From the NCBI GenBank assembly GCA_017938645.1, contig JAGBBE010000198.1:1-34959 (forward strand): a stretch of DNA of 34,959 bases. The letters run 5' to 3'. Positions 1 through 7,143 of the stretch are shown one piece after another; the first letter of the stretch is position 1, and each line of letters opens with the position of its first letter. This DNA is from Clostridia bacterium. Its GTDB lineage: Bacteria; Bacillota_A; Clostridia; Christensenellales; Aristaeellaceae. The notes below the pieces were generated by a model. That model saw only the letters and a list, made by a program, of their open reading frames with translations, was not told the origin of the DNA and did not search any database. The position numbers were made by a program, and so were the translations under genes.

Positions 1-2048
1 CTGAGACCATGCTGGGCGATACCGCTGTTGCCATCAATCCCGAGGATCCCCGCTATGCACATCTGCATGGCTGCCATGTGATGCTGCCGCTCATCAACAG
101 GGAAATTCCGATCGTCTGCGACGAGCATGCCGATATGGAAAAGGGCACCGGCGTGGTGAAAATCACTCCTGCCCACGACCCCAACGACTACGAAGTAGGC
201 CAGCGCCACGAACTGCCCCTCGTGCGCGTGTTCACCTATGACGGCCACATGACCGGCGCTGCCGACAGGGCTGCCTATGAAGAGCTGCTTGCTTCCGGCA
301 AGGCTGGCAAGAATGAGCCCGAAGTGCTGGACTGCGGCAAGTACGCCGGCATGACCACCGACGCGGCCCGCAAGGCCATCGTTGCCGACATGACCGAGCT
401 GGGTCTGCTCAAGGCTGTTGAGCCCATCAAGCATGAGGTGGGCGTGTGCTACCGTCACTCCAAGACGCCCATCGAACCCATGATTTCCAAGCAGTGGTTC
501 GTGGACATGAAGCCCCTGGCCAAGCCTGCCATCGAGGCCGTTACCAGCGGCAAGACCCAGTTTGTGCCCGAGCGCTTCTCCAAGCAGTATATGAACTGGA
601 TGGAAAACATCCGCGACTGGTGCATCAGCCGCCAGCTGTGGTGGGGCCACCGCATCCCCGTGTGGTACTGCGAAGACTGCGGCGAAATGATGGTTCTGCG
701 CGATGATCCGTCCTGCTGCTCCAAGTGCGGCAGCCACAATATCCATCAGGATGAGGACGTGCTGGATACCTGGTTCTCCTCCGCTCTGTGGCCCTTCTCC
801 ACGCTGGGCTGGCCGGAGAACACCGAAGATCTCAAGTATTTCTATCCCACCGACGTGCTGGTGACCGGCTACGACATCATCACTTTCTGGGTCAGCCGTA
901 TGATCACCATGGGCGTGGAAGAGATGGATGTGACGCCCTTCAAGACGGTTCTCATCCACGGCCTCGTGCGCGACGAACAGGGCCGCAAGATGTCCAAGTC
1001 TCTGGGCAACGGCGTTGATCCCATCGAGGTCATCGACAAGTACGGCGCCGATGCGCTGCGCTTCTCTCTGGCCATGGGCGTCAGCCCCGGAAACGACACC
1101 CGTTACTCCGACGAAAAGGTCGAAAGTGCCCGCAACTTCGCTAACAAGATCTGGAATGCTTCCCGTTTCGTGCTGATGAATACCGAAACCCGCGAAGCGA
1201 TCGATTCTGCAAAGCTGCAGCTGCCCGACAAGTGGATTCTCAGCCGCCTCAACAAGGTCATCGCCGAGATCTCCATGCACATGGAAGAGGGCGACTTCGG
1301 CATCGCTGCCCAGAACATCTACGATTTTGCGTGGAACGAGTTCTGCGACTGGTACATTGAGCTTTCCAAGGGCCGCCTGATGGGCGACGATCTGGAGCAG
1401 AAGAACAATGTGCGCGGCGTGCTGGTGTATGTGATCGAATCCATCCTCAAGCTGCTGCATCCCTTCATGCCCTACCTCACCGAGGAAGTGTATCAGAACC
1501 TGCCCGCTCACGAGGGCCTGCTGATCACCGCCAAGTGGCCTGAAGTGCAGGCTGACTACGCCTTCGAAGCCGAAGAACGTCAGATGGAAGGCCTGATGGA
1601 GATCATCCGCGCCATCCGCAACCTGCGTGCCGAGATGAACGTGCAGGCTGGCAAGCGCACCCACGTCACCCTCATTCCCGAGGCTGGCTGGGAGGAGACC
1701 CTCGCCATCGCTGAGCCCTATCTGCAGCGCCTGGCGTATGTGAGCGATGCTGCCATCGGCGGCAAGGATGCTCTGGCCGGTGAAAAGGTTGTCAGCGCTG
1801 TCTGCGCTGCCGGCGAGATCCGCATCCCGCTGGGCGAACTGGTCGACTTCGAAAAGGAAATCGCCCGCCTCGAGAAGGAAAAGAAGAACCTCGAAGGCGA
1901 AATCGCCCGTGCCAACGGCAAGCTGAACAACCCCGGCTTCCTCGCCAAGGCTCCCGCGCATCTGGTGGAGCAGGAAAAGGCCAAGCTGGCAACCAATCAG
2001 AGCATGCTGGAATCCCTGATTGCACGCATTGCTGATCTGAAGGGCTAA
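1..2048 (+). CDS. valS: Valine--tRNA ligase (ValRS), C-terminal part, cut by the window edge
   Basis: Class I aminoacyl-tRNA synthetase that charges tRNA-Val in the cytoplasm. The reading frame is open to base 3 (codons GAG ACC before the first ATG at 9), so the true start lies left of the window. The first residues, ETMLGDTAVAINP, belong to the CP1 editing-domain entry seen in ValRS. The KMSKS loop is present as GRKMSKSLGNG (about bases 982-1014), and a Cys-rich zinc-type knuckle (CEDCGEM...CSKCGSH) lies at about 669-737. An anticodon-binding domain follows, and the protein ends in the ValRS-typical C-terminal coiled coil (about 1840-2040) with the NPGFLAKAP signature. No disruption is seen. 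The next gene is a Ham1-like gene rather than the folC often found after valS in Firmicutes. Family assignment is very secure. Confidence 0.97.
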   Translation, partial: ETMLGDTAVAINPEDPRYAHLHGCHVMLPLINREIPIVCDEHADMEKGTGVVKITPAHDPNDYEVGQRHELPLVRVFTYDGHMTGAADRAAYEELLASGKAGKNEPEVLDCGKYAGMTTDAARKAIVADMTELGLLKAVEPIKHEVGVCYRHSKTPIEPMISKQWFVDMKPLAKPAIEAVTSGKTQFVPERFSKQYMNWMENIRDWCISRQLWWGHRIPVWYCEDCGEMMVLRDDPSCCSKCGSHNIHQDEDVLDTWFSSALWPFSTLGWPENTEDLKYFYPTDVLVTGYDIITFWVSRMITMGVEEMDVTPFKTVLIHGLVRDEQGRKMSKSLGNGVDPIEVIDKYGADALRFSLAMGVSPGNDTRYSDEKVESARNFANKIWNASRFVLMNTETREAIDSAKLQLPDKWILSRLNKVIAEISMHMEEGDFGIAAQNIYDFAWNEFCDWYIELSKGRLMGDDLEQKNNVRGVLVYVIESILKLLHPFMPYLTEEVYQNLPAHEGLLITAKWPEVQADYAFEAEERQMEGLMEIIRAIRNLRAEMNVQAGKRTHVTLIPEAGWEETLAIAEPYLQRLAYVSDAAIGGKDALAGEKVVSAVCAAGEIRIPLGELVDFEKEIARLEKEKKNLEGEIARANGKLNNPGFLAKAPAHLVEQEKAKLATNQSMLESLIARIADLKG

Positions 2049-2187
2049 GCAGGGGCTGAGCCCCTGCACCCCGGACTGCGCTTCACGCAGGGGCTTGAAC
2101 GGATCACTTTTGGATACTACTTATACCGCCGGTCGGCGGAGGGCCTCCCGGCTCGCTTGTCGGTATCGCCTTCCGACGACCGGTATT
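2049..2187. repeat. Intergenic GC-rich inverted repeats between valS and the rdgB-like gene
   Basis: A perfect 8-bp hairpin GCAGGGGC-TGA-GCCCCTGC lies at 2049-2067, directly after the valS stop. It has no T-run, so it is a poor intrinsic terminator. The arm motif GCAGGGGC recurs at 2087-2094. A second imperfect inverted repeat pairs ATACCG (2123-2128) and GTCGG (2132-2136) with CCGAC (2173-2177) and CGGTAT (2181-2186), around a GGAGGGCCTCC palindrome. CGGTAT also occurs at 2161-2166. This could be a transcript-processing structure or a dispersed intergenic repeat. Copy number elsewhere cannot be judged from one window. Confidence 0.45.
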
Positions 2188-2207
2188 TGATTGAATGGAG
2201 AATGGAA

Positions 2208-2840
2208 ATGCAGGTTTTAATCGGCACAACCAACCCGTCTAAGCTCAGGCTGTTTGAGCAGGTGCTAGCCGGTTATCCCATCGAATTTGTGACGCTGCGT
2301 GATTTGAACATCACGGCGGAACCGGAGGAGATGGGGCGCAATCCAGCGGAAAATGCAGCCGTGAAAGCTGCGTTTTACGGCAGGTTTGCCGATTATGTGA
2401 TCTGCAATGACGCCGGTCTGTATTTCGACGCGCTGCCGCTTAATGATCCGCGTCAGCCGGGTCTGCACATCCGCACGCCACATGGCGTCAGGCTGGATGA
2501 CGAAGCGATGATCGAACATTACAGCCAGCTGATTCACAGCCTTGGCGGCAAAGTGCTGTCGTATTATCTGGATGGCTTTGCCGTGAAAACGCCTGAAGGG
2601 GTGACAACCTTCATGAAGTCCAAGGAGGATGCGCGTGAGGCCGCCTTCTGGATGCTGGATACGCCGGTTGCAGCGCGCCGTCCCGGATGGCCGCTGGACT
2701 CGCTGTCGAAGGAACTGGACGATACCTCCTTCATGGAGGAGGGCGTCGAACTGAAACCGTCCACCACGGGCGAAACCAAGAAGGCATGGGTGCGCTTCCT
2801 TGTGAACGCGCTCGGACTTGACACGTCGGAGGAAGCATGA
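2208..2840 (+). CDS. Ham1/RdgB-like non-canonical purine NTP pyrophosphatase, divergent
   Basis: Probable house-cleaning nucleotide pyrophosphatase that would remove dITP/XTP-type nucleotides. The N-terminus MQVLIGTTNPSK matches the (S/T)NxxK nucleotide-binding start of the family. PAENAAVKA matches the ENA..KA motif, and NDAGLYFDALP the D(S/A)GL motif. The C-terminal half departs from classic RdgB: PGLHIR replaces PGxxSAR, RPGWPLDSL stands where GFGYDP is expected, and the usual terminal SHR is not visible (STTGETKKA there instead). I chose ATG 2208 because GGAG at 2197-2200 sits 7 bases upstream. A TTG at 2157 and an ATG at 2202 are less likely. The gene gives 210 residues, close to the family norm of about 200. 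It overlaps rsmH by ATGA, so translation is coupled. Superfamily is fairly sure; exact substrate is not. Confidence 0.7.
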   Translation: MQVLIGTTNPSKLRLFEQVLAGYPIEFVTLRDLNITAEPEEMGRNPAENAAVKAAFYGRFADYVICNDAGLYFDALPLNDPRQPGLHIRTPHGVRLDDEAMIEHYSQLIHSLGGKVLSYYLDGFAVKTPEGVTTFMKSKEDAREAAFWMLDTPVAARRPGWPLDSLSKELDDTSFMEEGVELKPSTTGETKKAWVRFLVNALGLDTSEEA

Positions 2841-3787
2841 GCAACGATTTTCACCATATTCCGGTTCTGTTTGACGAAGTGATGGAGTGGATGGATCCGC
2901 AGCCTGACGGCGTATATGCCGACGGCACGCTTGGCGGCGGCGGACACAGCGAGGGCATCCTGCGCCTGTCCGGCGGCACGGCGAGCCTGTATGGCATTGA
3001 CCGTGATCTGGAGGCCATTGCCGCCGCATCTGAACGCCTGAAGGACTATCCGAACTTCCGCGCAATTCATGGCAATTTCCATGATGCAAAGGAATTGCTT
3101 GGCGGTGCCGGAGCGCCTCTGCTCAACGGCGCGCTGCTGGATCTGGGCGTGAGCTCCCATCAGCTTGACGTGGGCGGCCGCGGATTCAGCTATCATGAAG
3201 ATGCGCCTCTGGATATGCGCATGGACAAGTCTCAGGGCATGACGGCGGCTGAGTACCTGGCAACGATTGATCAGAATGAGTTCCGCCGTATTCTCACCGA
3301 CTACGGCGAGGAAAAGTGGGCTGCGCGCATTGCACAGGTTTTTGTGGAAAAGAGGGCGCAGAAGCCCATCCTCACCACCGGCGATCTGGTGGCAGTGGTG
3401 GATGCAGCCATCCCCAAGGCTGTGCGCCGCAAGGACGACGGTCATCCTGCCCGCAGGACCTTCCAGGCGGTGCGTATTGCCGTCAATGATGAACTGGCTC
3501 CGCTGGAACAGGCGCTGTGTGACTTCGTGGATCTGCTTGCACCCGGCGGCAGACTGCTGGTTATTACCTTCCATTCATTGGAGGATCGCATTGTCAAAAA
3601 TACCTTCCGCAGGCTGCAAAATCCCTGCATCTGTCCGCCGAAAATGCCGGTGTGCGTCTGCGGCAGGAAGCCGCTGGGCAAGGCGCTGGCAGGCGGCGCC
3701 GTAAAGCCCTCCAAGAATGAAACCACCGACAACACCCGTGCCCGCAGTGCCAAGCTGCGCGTGTTCGAGCGCAAACAGGAGGCGTAA
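2837..3787 (+). CDS. rsmH: 16S rRNA (cytosine(1402)-N(4))-methyltransferase RsmH
   Basis: SAM-dependent enzyme (MraW family) that methylates N4 of C1402 in the ribosomal P site. The start HHIPVLFDEVMEW is characteristic, and the SAM-binding loop is DGTLGGGGHSE (residues 29-39). The middle holds LDLGVSSHQLD and the conserved RGFSYHEDAPLDMRMD. The C-terminal half has ARRTFQAVRIAVNDEL and ITFHSLEDRIVK. The length of 316 aa is normal. In many bacteria rsmH opens the division/cell-wall (dcw) cluster with ftsL and pbp genes. Here no ftsL follows; instead rsmI starts 2 bases after the stop. The ATG overlaps the preceding stop (ATGA at 2837-2840). Confidence 0.97.
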   Translation: MSNDFHHIPVLFDEVMEWMDPQPDGVYADGTLGGGGHSEGILRLSGGTASLYGIDRDLEAIAAASERLKDYPNFRAIHGNFHDAKELLGGAGAPLLNGALLDLGVSSHQLDVGGRGFSYHEDAPLDMRMDKSQGMTAAEYLATIDQNEFRRILTDYGEEKWAARIAQVFVEKRAQKPILTTGDLVAVVDAAIPKAVRRKDDGHPARRTFQAVRIAVNDELAPLEQALCDFVDLLAPGGRLLVITFHSLEDRIVKNTFRRLQNPCICPPKMPVCVCGRKPLGKALAGGAVKPSKNETTDNTRARSAKLRVFERKQEA

Positions 3788-3789
3788 AA

Positions 3790-4644
3790 ATGGCGACTTT
3801 GTATGTGGTAGCCACGCCCATTGGCAATCTGGGCGATATGACGCCCCGCGCTGTGGAAACGCTCAAAAATGTATCTCTGATCGCGGCTGAGGATACCCGT
3901 GTTACGCAGAAACTGCTCAATGCTTTTGACATCCATACACCGCTGACCAGCTGTCACGAGCACAACGAGCGCAGCAAGGCTGTGCAGATTGTGGAAAGAA
4001 TGCTGGCGGAAAACATCGACGTGGCTGTGACCACCGACGCAGGTACGCCCTGTATCAGCGATCCGGGCAGCATTCTGACGGCTGAAGCTGTAAAGGCTGG
4101 AATTGAAGTGCTGGCAGTCCCGGGACCTACGGCGATGGCCTCTGCGCTCAGCGTGAGCGGTTTTGATATGACCGAGTTCACCTTCTATGGATTCCTTCCC
4201 CGGCAGAAAGGCGAGCTGAAGGAGAAACTGCTGGATATGGCACGCCACTCCAAACTGGCTGTGGTGCATGAATCGCCTCACCGCGTGGCCGATCTCTTCG
4301 CCGTGGTGAAGGAGATTCTGCCCAACACGCTTGTCAGCGCCAGCTGCGATTTGACCAAGAAGTACGAAAAAACCGTACGCGGCACAATTGCAGAAGTGCT
4401 GGCGGACATCGAAAACAATCCCAAGGCTGAAAAGGGCGAGTACTGCATTGTGTTCAGCTGGGCTGCCGAGGATGTTTCTGAGCCTGAAGCAGGCAAGTGC
4501 GAGCTTTCTTTGGAAGCACAGCTTTTCGACGGCCTTGTGCGAGGACTCAGCCTGCGCGAGAGCATGGAAGAGCTGATCGCTAAGGGTGAGCGCAAGAATG
4601 CGGTCAAGGCAGCAGGACTCAATGTGAAAAATATGATGGAATAA
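3790..4644 (+). CDS. rsmI: 16S rRNA (cytidine(1402)-2'-O)-methyltransferase RsmI
   Basis: SAM-dependent methyltransferase of the tetrapyrrole-methylase fold. It adds the 2'-O-methyl group to C1402, the same nucleotide that RsmH methylates on N4. The N-terminus LYVVATPIGNLGDMTPRAVE followed by AAEDTR is diagnostic, as are TDAGTPCISDPG and VPGPTAMASALSVSG. FYGFLPR and a conserved ESPHR motif complete the fold. Length is 284 aa, the family norm. AGGAGG at 3777-3782, inside the end of rsmH, lies 7 bases from the ATG, so the two enzymes should be made together. A strong terminator follows. Confidence 0.97.
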   Translation: MATLYVVATPIGNLGDMTPRAVETLKNVSLIAAEDTRVTQKLLNAFDIHTPLTSCHEHNERSKAVQIVERMLAENIDVAVTTDAGTPCISDPGSILTAEAVKAGIEVLAVPGPTAMASALSVSGFDMTEFTFYGFLPRQKGELKEKLLDMARHSKLAVVHESPHRVADLFAVVKEILPNTLVSASCDLTKKYEKTVRGTIAEVLADIENNPKAEKGEYCIVFSWAAEDVSEPEAGKCELSLEAQLFDGLVRGLSLRESMEELIAKGERKNAVKAAGLNVKNMME

Positions 4645-4645
4645 C

Positions 4646-4683
4646 AAATGACCTGTGAGGCAGATGCTTCACAGGTCATTTTT
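4646..4683. terminator. Bidirectional intrinsic terminator between rsmI and the chromate-transporter genes
   Basis: A 16-bp stem with 4-base loop: arm AAATGACCTGTGAGGC (4646-4661), loop AGAT, arm GCTTCACAGGTCATTT (4666-4681), with one G-U pair. T-run at 4679-4683. The A-rich left side supplies a T-run on the minus strand too, fitting the convergent genes on either side. Confidence 0.9.
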
Positions 4684-4690
4684 GATGCTC

Positions 4691-5251
4691 TTACAGGCCG
4701 AAGATCAATCGGATGATGCCGCCGACTGCGCCGCCGCCCAGAATCAGAGCAACAGTGCTGATTTTGGTTTTGCGCGAAAGGAGAAAGCAGATCACAAAGG
4801 TTGCAACAGACAGCCAGTCGACTGCACTGAGATTCAGCTGTCCGGCAATGAAAAGTGCGTTTCGCGTTACCGTAAAACCTCCGACGAAGATAGCGGCTAC
4901 AATTGCCGGACGCAGGCCGTTCATGATGCCCTGAACAGCAGAAAGTTTACGGTAGCGCTGGAGAAGAAGTCCGAGTGTGAAAGCGATGGAGCAGCCGGGC
5001 AGAACGGCGGCAATCGTTGCGATGATTGCTCCGGGAATACCTGCAAGCTGCATGCCCACAAAGGTGGCGGCATTTACGGCAATCGGTCCAGGGGTGGATT
5101 CAGCAATGGCGATCAGGTCGTTGAAAACGCTGGCGTTAAGCCATGCGTGCCGGGTTACAATCTCCTGTGAAATCAGCGTGATGGCAACCATTCCGCCGCC
5201 GAAGCTGAAAAGGCCTACCTTCAGAAAGCTCAGAAACAGTTCAAGCAGCAT
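4691..5251 (-). CDS. Chromate transporter family protein, second gene of a split pair
   Basis: Short-chain CHR-family membrane protein (186 aa), equivalent to one half of a full-length ChrA. Near the N-terminus are FLKVGLFSFGGGMVAI, the GGG motif of the family, and TPGPIAVNAATFVG, the conserved proline/asparagine loop. About five or six hydrophobic segments are visible. In such pairs the two halves are thought to work together as one exporter. Chromate is the name-giving substrate, but the natural substrate in gut or soil Clostridia is often unknown. The start lies inside the end of the upstream partner (11-base overlap at 5241-5251), showing translational coupling. It converges on rsmI across a shared terminator. 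Confidence 0.88.
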   Translation of the reverse strand: MLLELFLSFLKVGLFSFGGGMVAITLISQEIVTRHAWLNASVFNDLIAIAESTPGPIAVNAATFVGMQLAGIPGAIIATIAAVLPGCSIAFTLGLLLQRYRKLSAVQGIMNGLRPAIVAAIFVGGFTVTRNALFIAGQLNLSAVDWLSVATFVICFLLSRKTKISTVALILGGGAVGGIIRLIFGL

Positions 5252-5798
5252 GGCGTTTCACCTCCATCAGAGTAGTCAGCACGCCGAAAACTGCACCGCA
5301 CAAGAGAATCCAAACCACATTCAGTCCGGCCAGACCAAGCGCCAGTGCGCCGGCAAAGAGAATCCATGAGGACGCTTTCTTTCTCTGACGGATGGGCTTG
5401 AGCATGGAAAGGGCTGCAGACAGGATCACAGCAGCAACCGCCGGCTGCATGCTGCGAAGGAATGCATCCACCACGGGCGATGTGCGGAACGCATCATAGC
5501 AAAGCGAAATCAGGCTGATCCACGCAAACGGCGGGATCACCGTTGCAAAAACAGCACAGAGCGTGCCGCGAACGCCTCCGACACGATGTCCGATCTGCGC
5601 GGCGGCATTCATGGCGACCGCGCCCGGCGAGGATTGGGACATGGCCACAATATCCAGCATGTCCTCCTCTGTGAGCCAGCCAAGATTTTCGACAAACTGT
5701 TTGCGCAGAAGCGGGATAATAACAAAACCTCCGCCGAAGGTGAAGGCACTGATACGCAGCAGGCTGAAAAAGAGCGTTCGGAAAACTTTTGCTTTCAT
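5241..5798 (-). CDS. Chromate transporter family protein, first gene of a split pair
   Basis: Partner of the following gene, 185 aa and homologous to it. It has LLRISAFTFGGGFVIIPLL at the N-terminus and SSPGAVAMNAAAQIG in the position of the partner's TPGPIAVNAATFVG. The order along the transcript is this gene, then 4691-5251. A clear AGGAGG ribosome site lies before the ATG (GGAGG, 9 bases upstream on the minus strand). The promoter must lie in the roughly 90 bases shared with the divergent aro leader; I saw no convincing -35/-10 pair for it. The two-gene form is common in Firmicutes. Ion specificity cannot be told from sequence. Confidence 0.88.
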   Translation of the reverse strand: MKAKVFRTLFFSLLRISAFTFGGGFVIIPLLRKQFVENLGWLTEEDMLDIVAMSQSSPGAVAMNAAAQIGHRVGGVRGTLCAVFATVIPPFAWISLISLCYDAFRTSPVVDAFLRSMQPAVAAVILSAALSMLKPIRQRKKASSWILFAGALALGLAGLNVVWILLCGAVFGVLTTLMEVKRHAA

Positions 5799-5888
5799 AG
5801 ATTTGCCTCCTAAAACGAAAAACGTTGTATGGATTCTCTGCCGTTTCCAATCATTCCTGCTTTTTCGTTGTTCTTTTGCCAGCCGCAG

Positions 5889-5917
5889 TTGACTTTGCTC
5901 ACGGATGGTGCTATTCT
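5889..5917 (+). promoter_or_regulatory. Sigma-A-type promoter of the aromatic amino acid operon
   Basis: TTGACT (5889-5894), 17-base spacer, TATTCT (5912-5917). The -35 matches the consensus at 5 of 6 positions and the -10 at 4 of 6. Predicted start of transcription is about 5924, some 30 bases before the leader peptide start and about 200 bases before aroF. Confidence 0.6.
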
Positions 5918-5953
5918 TACAACAACATTGCAGGCAAAAGGAGGTCGGATCGG

Positions 5954-6043
5954 ATGAGACAGCACAGGGTTTCCGGTTCGGCTTATTTTTTCTACTTTAG
6001 CTTTACGTTTGCGCGTAAGGCTCTTTTGCGTTGTGCTGTGTGA
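5954..6043 (+). CDS. Phe/Tyr-rich leader peptide of the aro operon (attenuator)
   Basis: A 29-codon open frame with its own strong ribosome site, AGGAGG at 5939-5944, 9 bases before ATG 5954. Codons 11-19 (5984-6010) read YFFYFSFTF: five Phe and two Tyr in nine codons. The TGA at 6041-6043 is followed 21 bases later by the arm of an intrinsic terminator. Downstream are aroF, tyrA and pheA, whose products make exactly these two amino acids. By analogy with pheL of enteric bacteria, ribosome stalling at the run when charged tRNA-Phe or tRNA-Tyr is scarce should prevent termination. The peptide itself probably has no other role. Sequence, position and context agree; the mechanism is inferred. 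Confidence 0.85.
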   Translation: MRQHRVSGSAYFFYFSFTFARKALLRCAV

Positions 6044-6097
6044 GTAAGCTTAGGATGTAAGCAGAACCCTCGCGGCTCAATGCCGCGGGGGTTTTTT
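6001..6097 (+). promoter_or_regulatory. Attenuator with intrinsic terminator upstream of aroF
   Basis: Terminator: arm CCCTCGCGGC (6067-6076), loop TCAAT, arm GCCGCGGGGG (6082-6091), then six T (6092-6097). It is a 10-bp stem with one G-U pair, extendable by two A-T pairs. Competing structures are visible. CTTTACG (6001-6007, within the Phe codons) pairs with CGTAAGG (6014-6020). CGTAAGG could instead pair, with one mismatch, with CCTCGCG (6068-6074) in the terminator. TGTGAG at the stop codon (6039-6044) could pair with CTCGCG (6069-6074). A small hairpin GCTTA/TAAGC lies at 6048-6062. The terminator is clear; which antiterminator forms needs folding calculations. Confidence 0.8.
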
Positions 6098-6120
6098 CTT
6101 GAACCGAAGGAGGAAACACC

Positions 6121-7143
6121 ATGATCGTTATCCTGAAGAAGAATCCGGATCCCAAACAGCTTGATAATCTGATGGCGTGGCTTGAAAACATGAATCTGTC
6201 CATTCATCCCACGGAGGGACAGATGCACACCATTCTGGGTCTGGTGGGCGATACGTCCCATGTCGATATCGATCTTCTGCGTGCTTTGGACATCGTGGAG
6301 GACGTCAAGCGCGTTCAGGAACCCTACAAGAGCGCCAATCGTAAGTTCCATGAGGAAGACACGGTGATTCCCGTAGGCAGCACGCAGGTGGGCGGAGGCA
6401 TATTCAGCGTGATCGCAGGTCCTTGCAGCATCGAAAGCGAAGAGCAGGTCTGTGAAATCGCACAGGCGGTCAAGGCCGCCGGTGCAACCATGCTTCGAGG
6501 CGGCGCGTTCAAGCCCCGTACTTCTCCGTATGCCTTCCAGGGCCTGCGCGGACATGGTCTGGAACTGCTTCTGAAGGCCAAGAAGCTGACGGGGCTGCCG
6601 GTCGTAACCGAAATTATGGACCTCAGCCAGCTGAGTCTCTTTGACGAGGTGGACGTGATTCAGGTCGGCGCGCGCAACATGCAGAACTTTGAGCTGCTCA
6701 AGGAACTGGGTCATACCGGCAAGCCGATCCTGATCAAGCGCGGCCTGGCCAACACCCTGCAGGAGCTGCTCATGAGCGCAGAATATGTGATGGCCGGCGG
6801 CAACGAGCAGGTGATCCTGTGCGAACGCGGCATCCGTACCTTTGAGACCGCTACGCGCAACACACTGGATCTGTCCGCTGTTCCGCTGCTCAAGAAACTC
6901 TCCCATCTGCCTGTGATCATCGACCCCAGCCACGCCACCGGCATCTCCTGGATGGTCAAGCCCATGGCCATGGCGGCGACGGCCTGCGGCGCGGATGGCT
7001 TGATGATCGAAGTGCACAACAACCCCAAGCGAGCTCTGTGCGACGGCGCACAGTCCCTGACGCCGGAAGCCTTTGCCGACGTGATGAACGCGGTTAACGC
7101 TATTCTGCCGCATGCCTACAAGCCTGCTGAGGAGGTTCGCTGA
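6121..7143 (+). CDS. aroF: 3-deoxy-7-phosphoheptulonate (DAHP) synthase, type I-beta with N-terminal regulatory domain
   Basis: First step of the shikimate pathway: condenses phosphoenolpyruvate and erythrose 4-phosphate. Residues 1 to about 70 form the ferredoxin-like domain seen in Thermotoga-type enzymes, which gives feedback control by Tyr or Phe. The barrel follows with AGPCSIES (99-106), KPRTSPYAFQGL (131-142), QVGARNMQNFELL, IKRGL, CERGIRTFE and DPSHATG, carrying the conserved Lys, Arg, Glu and metal-binding residues. The length of 340 aa fits this subtype. GGAGG lies 7 bases before the ATG, just after the attenuator. The stop overlaps the tyrA start (TGATG). Transcription should be controlled by the Phe/Tyr leader, and activity by the N-terminal domain. 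Confidence 0.96.
   Translation: MIVILKKNPDPKQLDNLMAWLENMNLSIHPTEGQMHTILGLVGDTSHVDIDLLRALDIVEDVKRVQEPYKSANRKFHEEDTVIPVGSTQVGGGIFSVIAGPCSIESEEQVCEIAQAVKAAGATMLRGGAFKPRTSPYAFQGLRGHGLELLLKAKKLTGLPVVTEIMDLSQLSLFDEVDVIQVGARNMQNFELLKELGHTGKPILIKRGLANTLQELLMSAEYVMAGGNEQVILCERGIRTFETATRNTLDLSAVPLLKKLSHLPVIIDPSHATGISWMVKPMAMAATACGADGLMIEVHNNPKRALCDGAQSLTPEAFADVMNAVNAILPHAYKPAEEVR

Noticed and set aside
5825..5953. Longer version of the leader frame starting at 5825
   Set aside because: It would start upstream of the promoter at 5889-5917 and lacks a ribosome site; ATG 5954 has AGGAGG at the right distance.
5924..6120. T-box riboswitch upstream of aroF
   Set aside because: T-boxes are the usual Firmicutes solution and were looked for, but no AGGGTGG-ACCGCG antiterminator core or stem I specifier loop is visible, while a complete leader peptide is.
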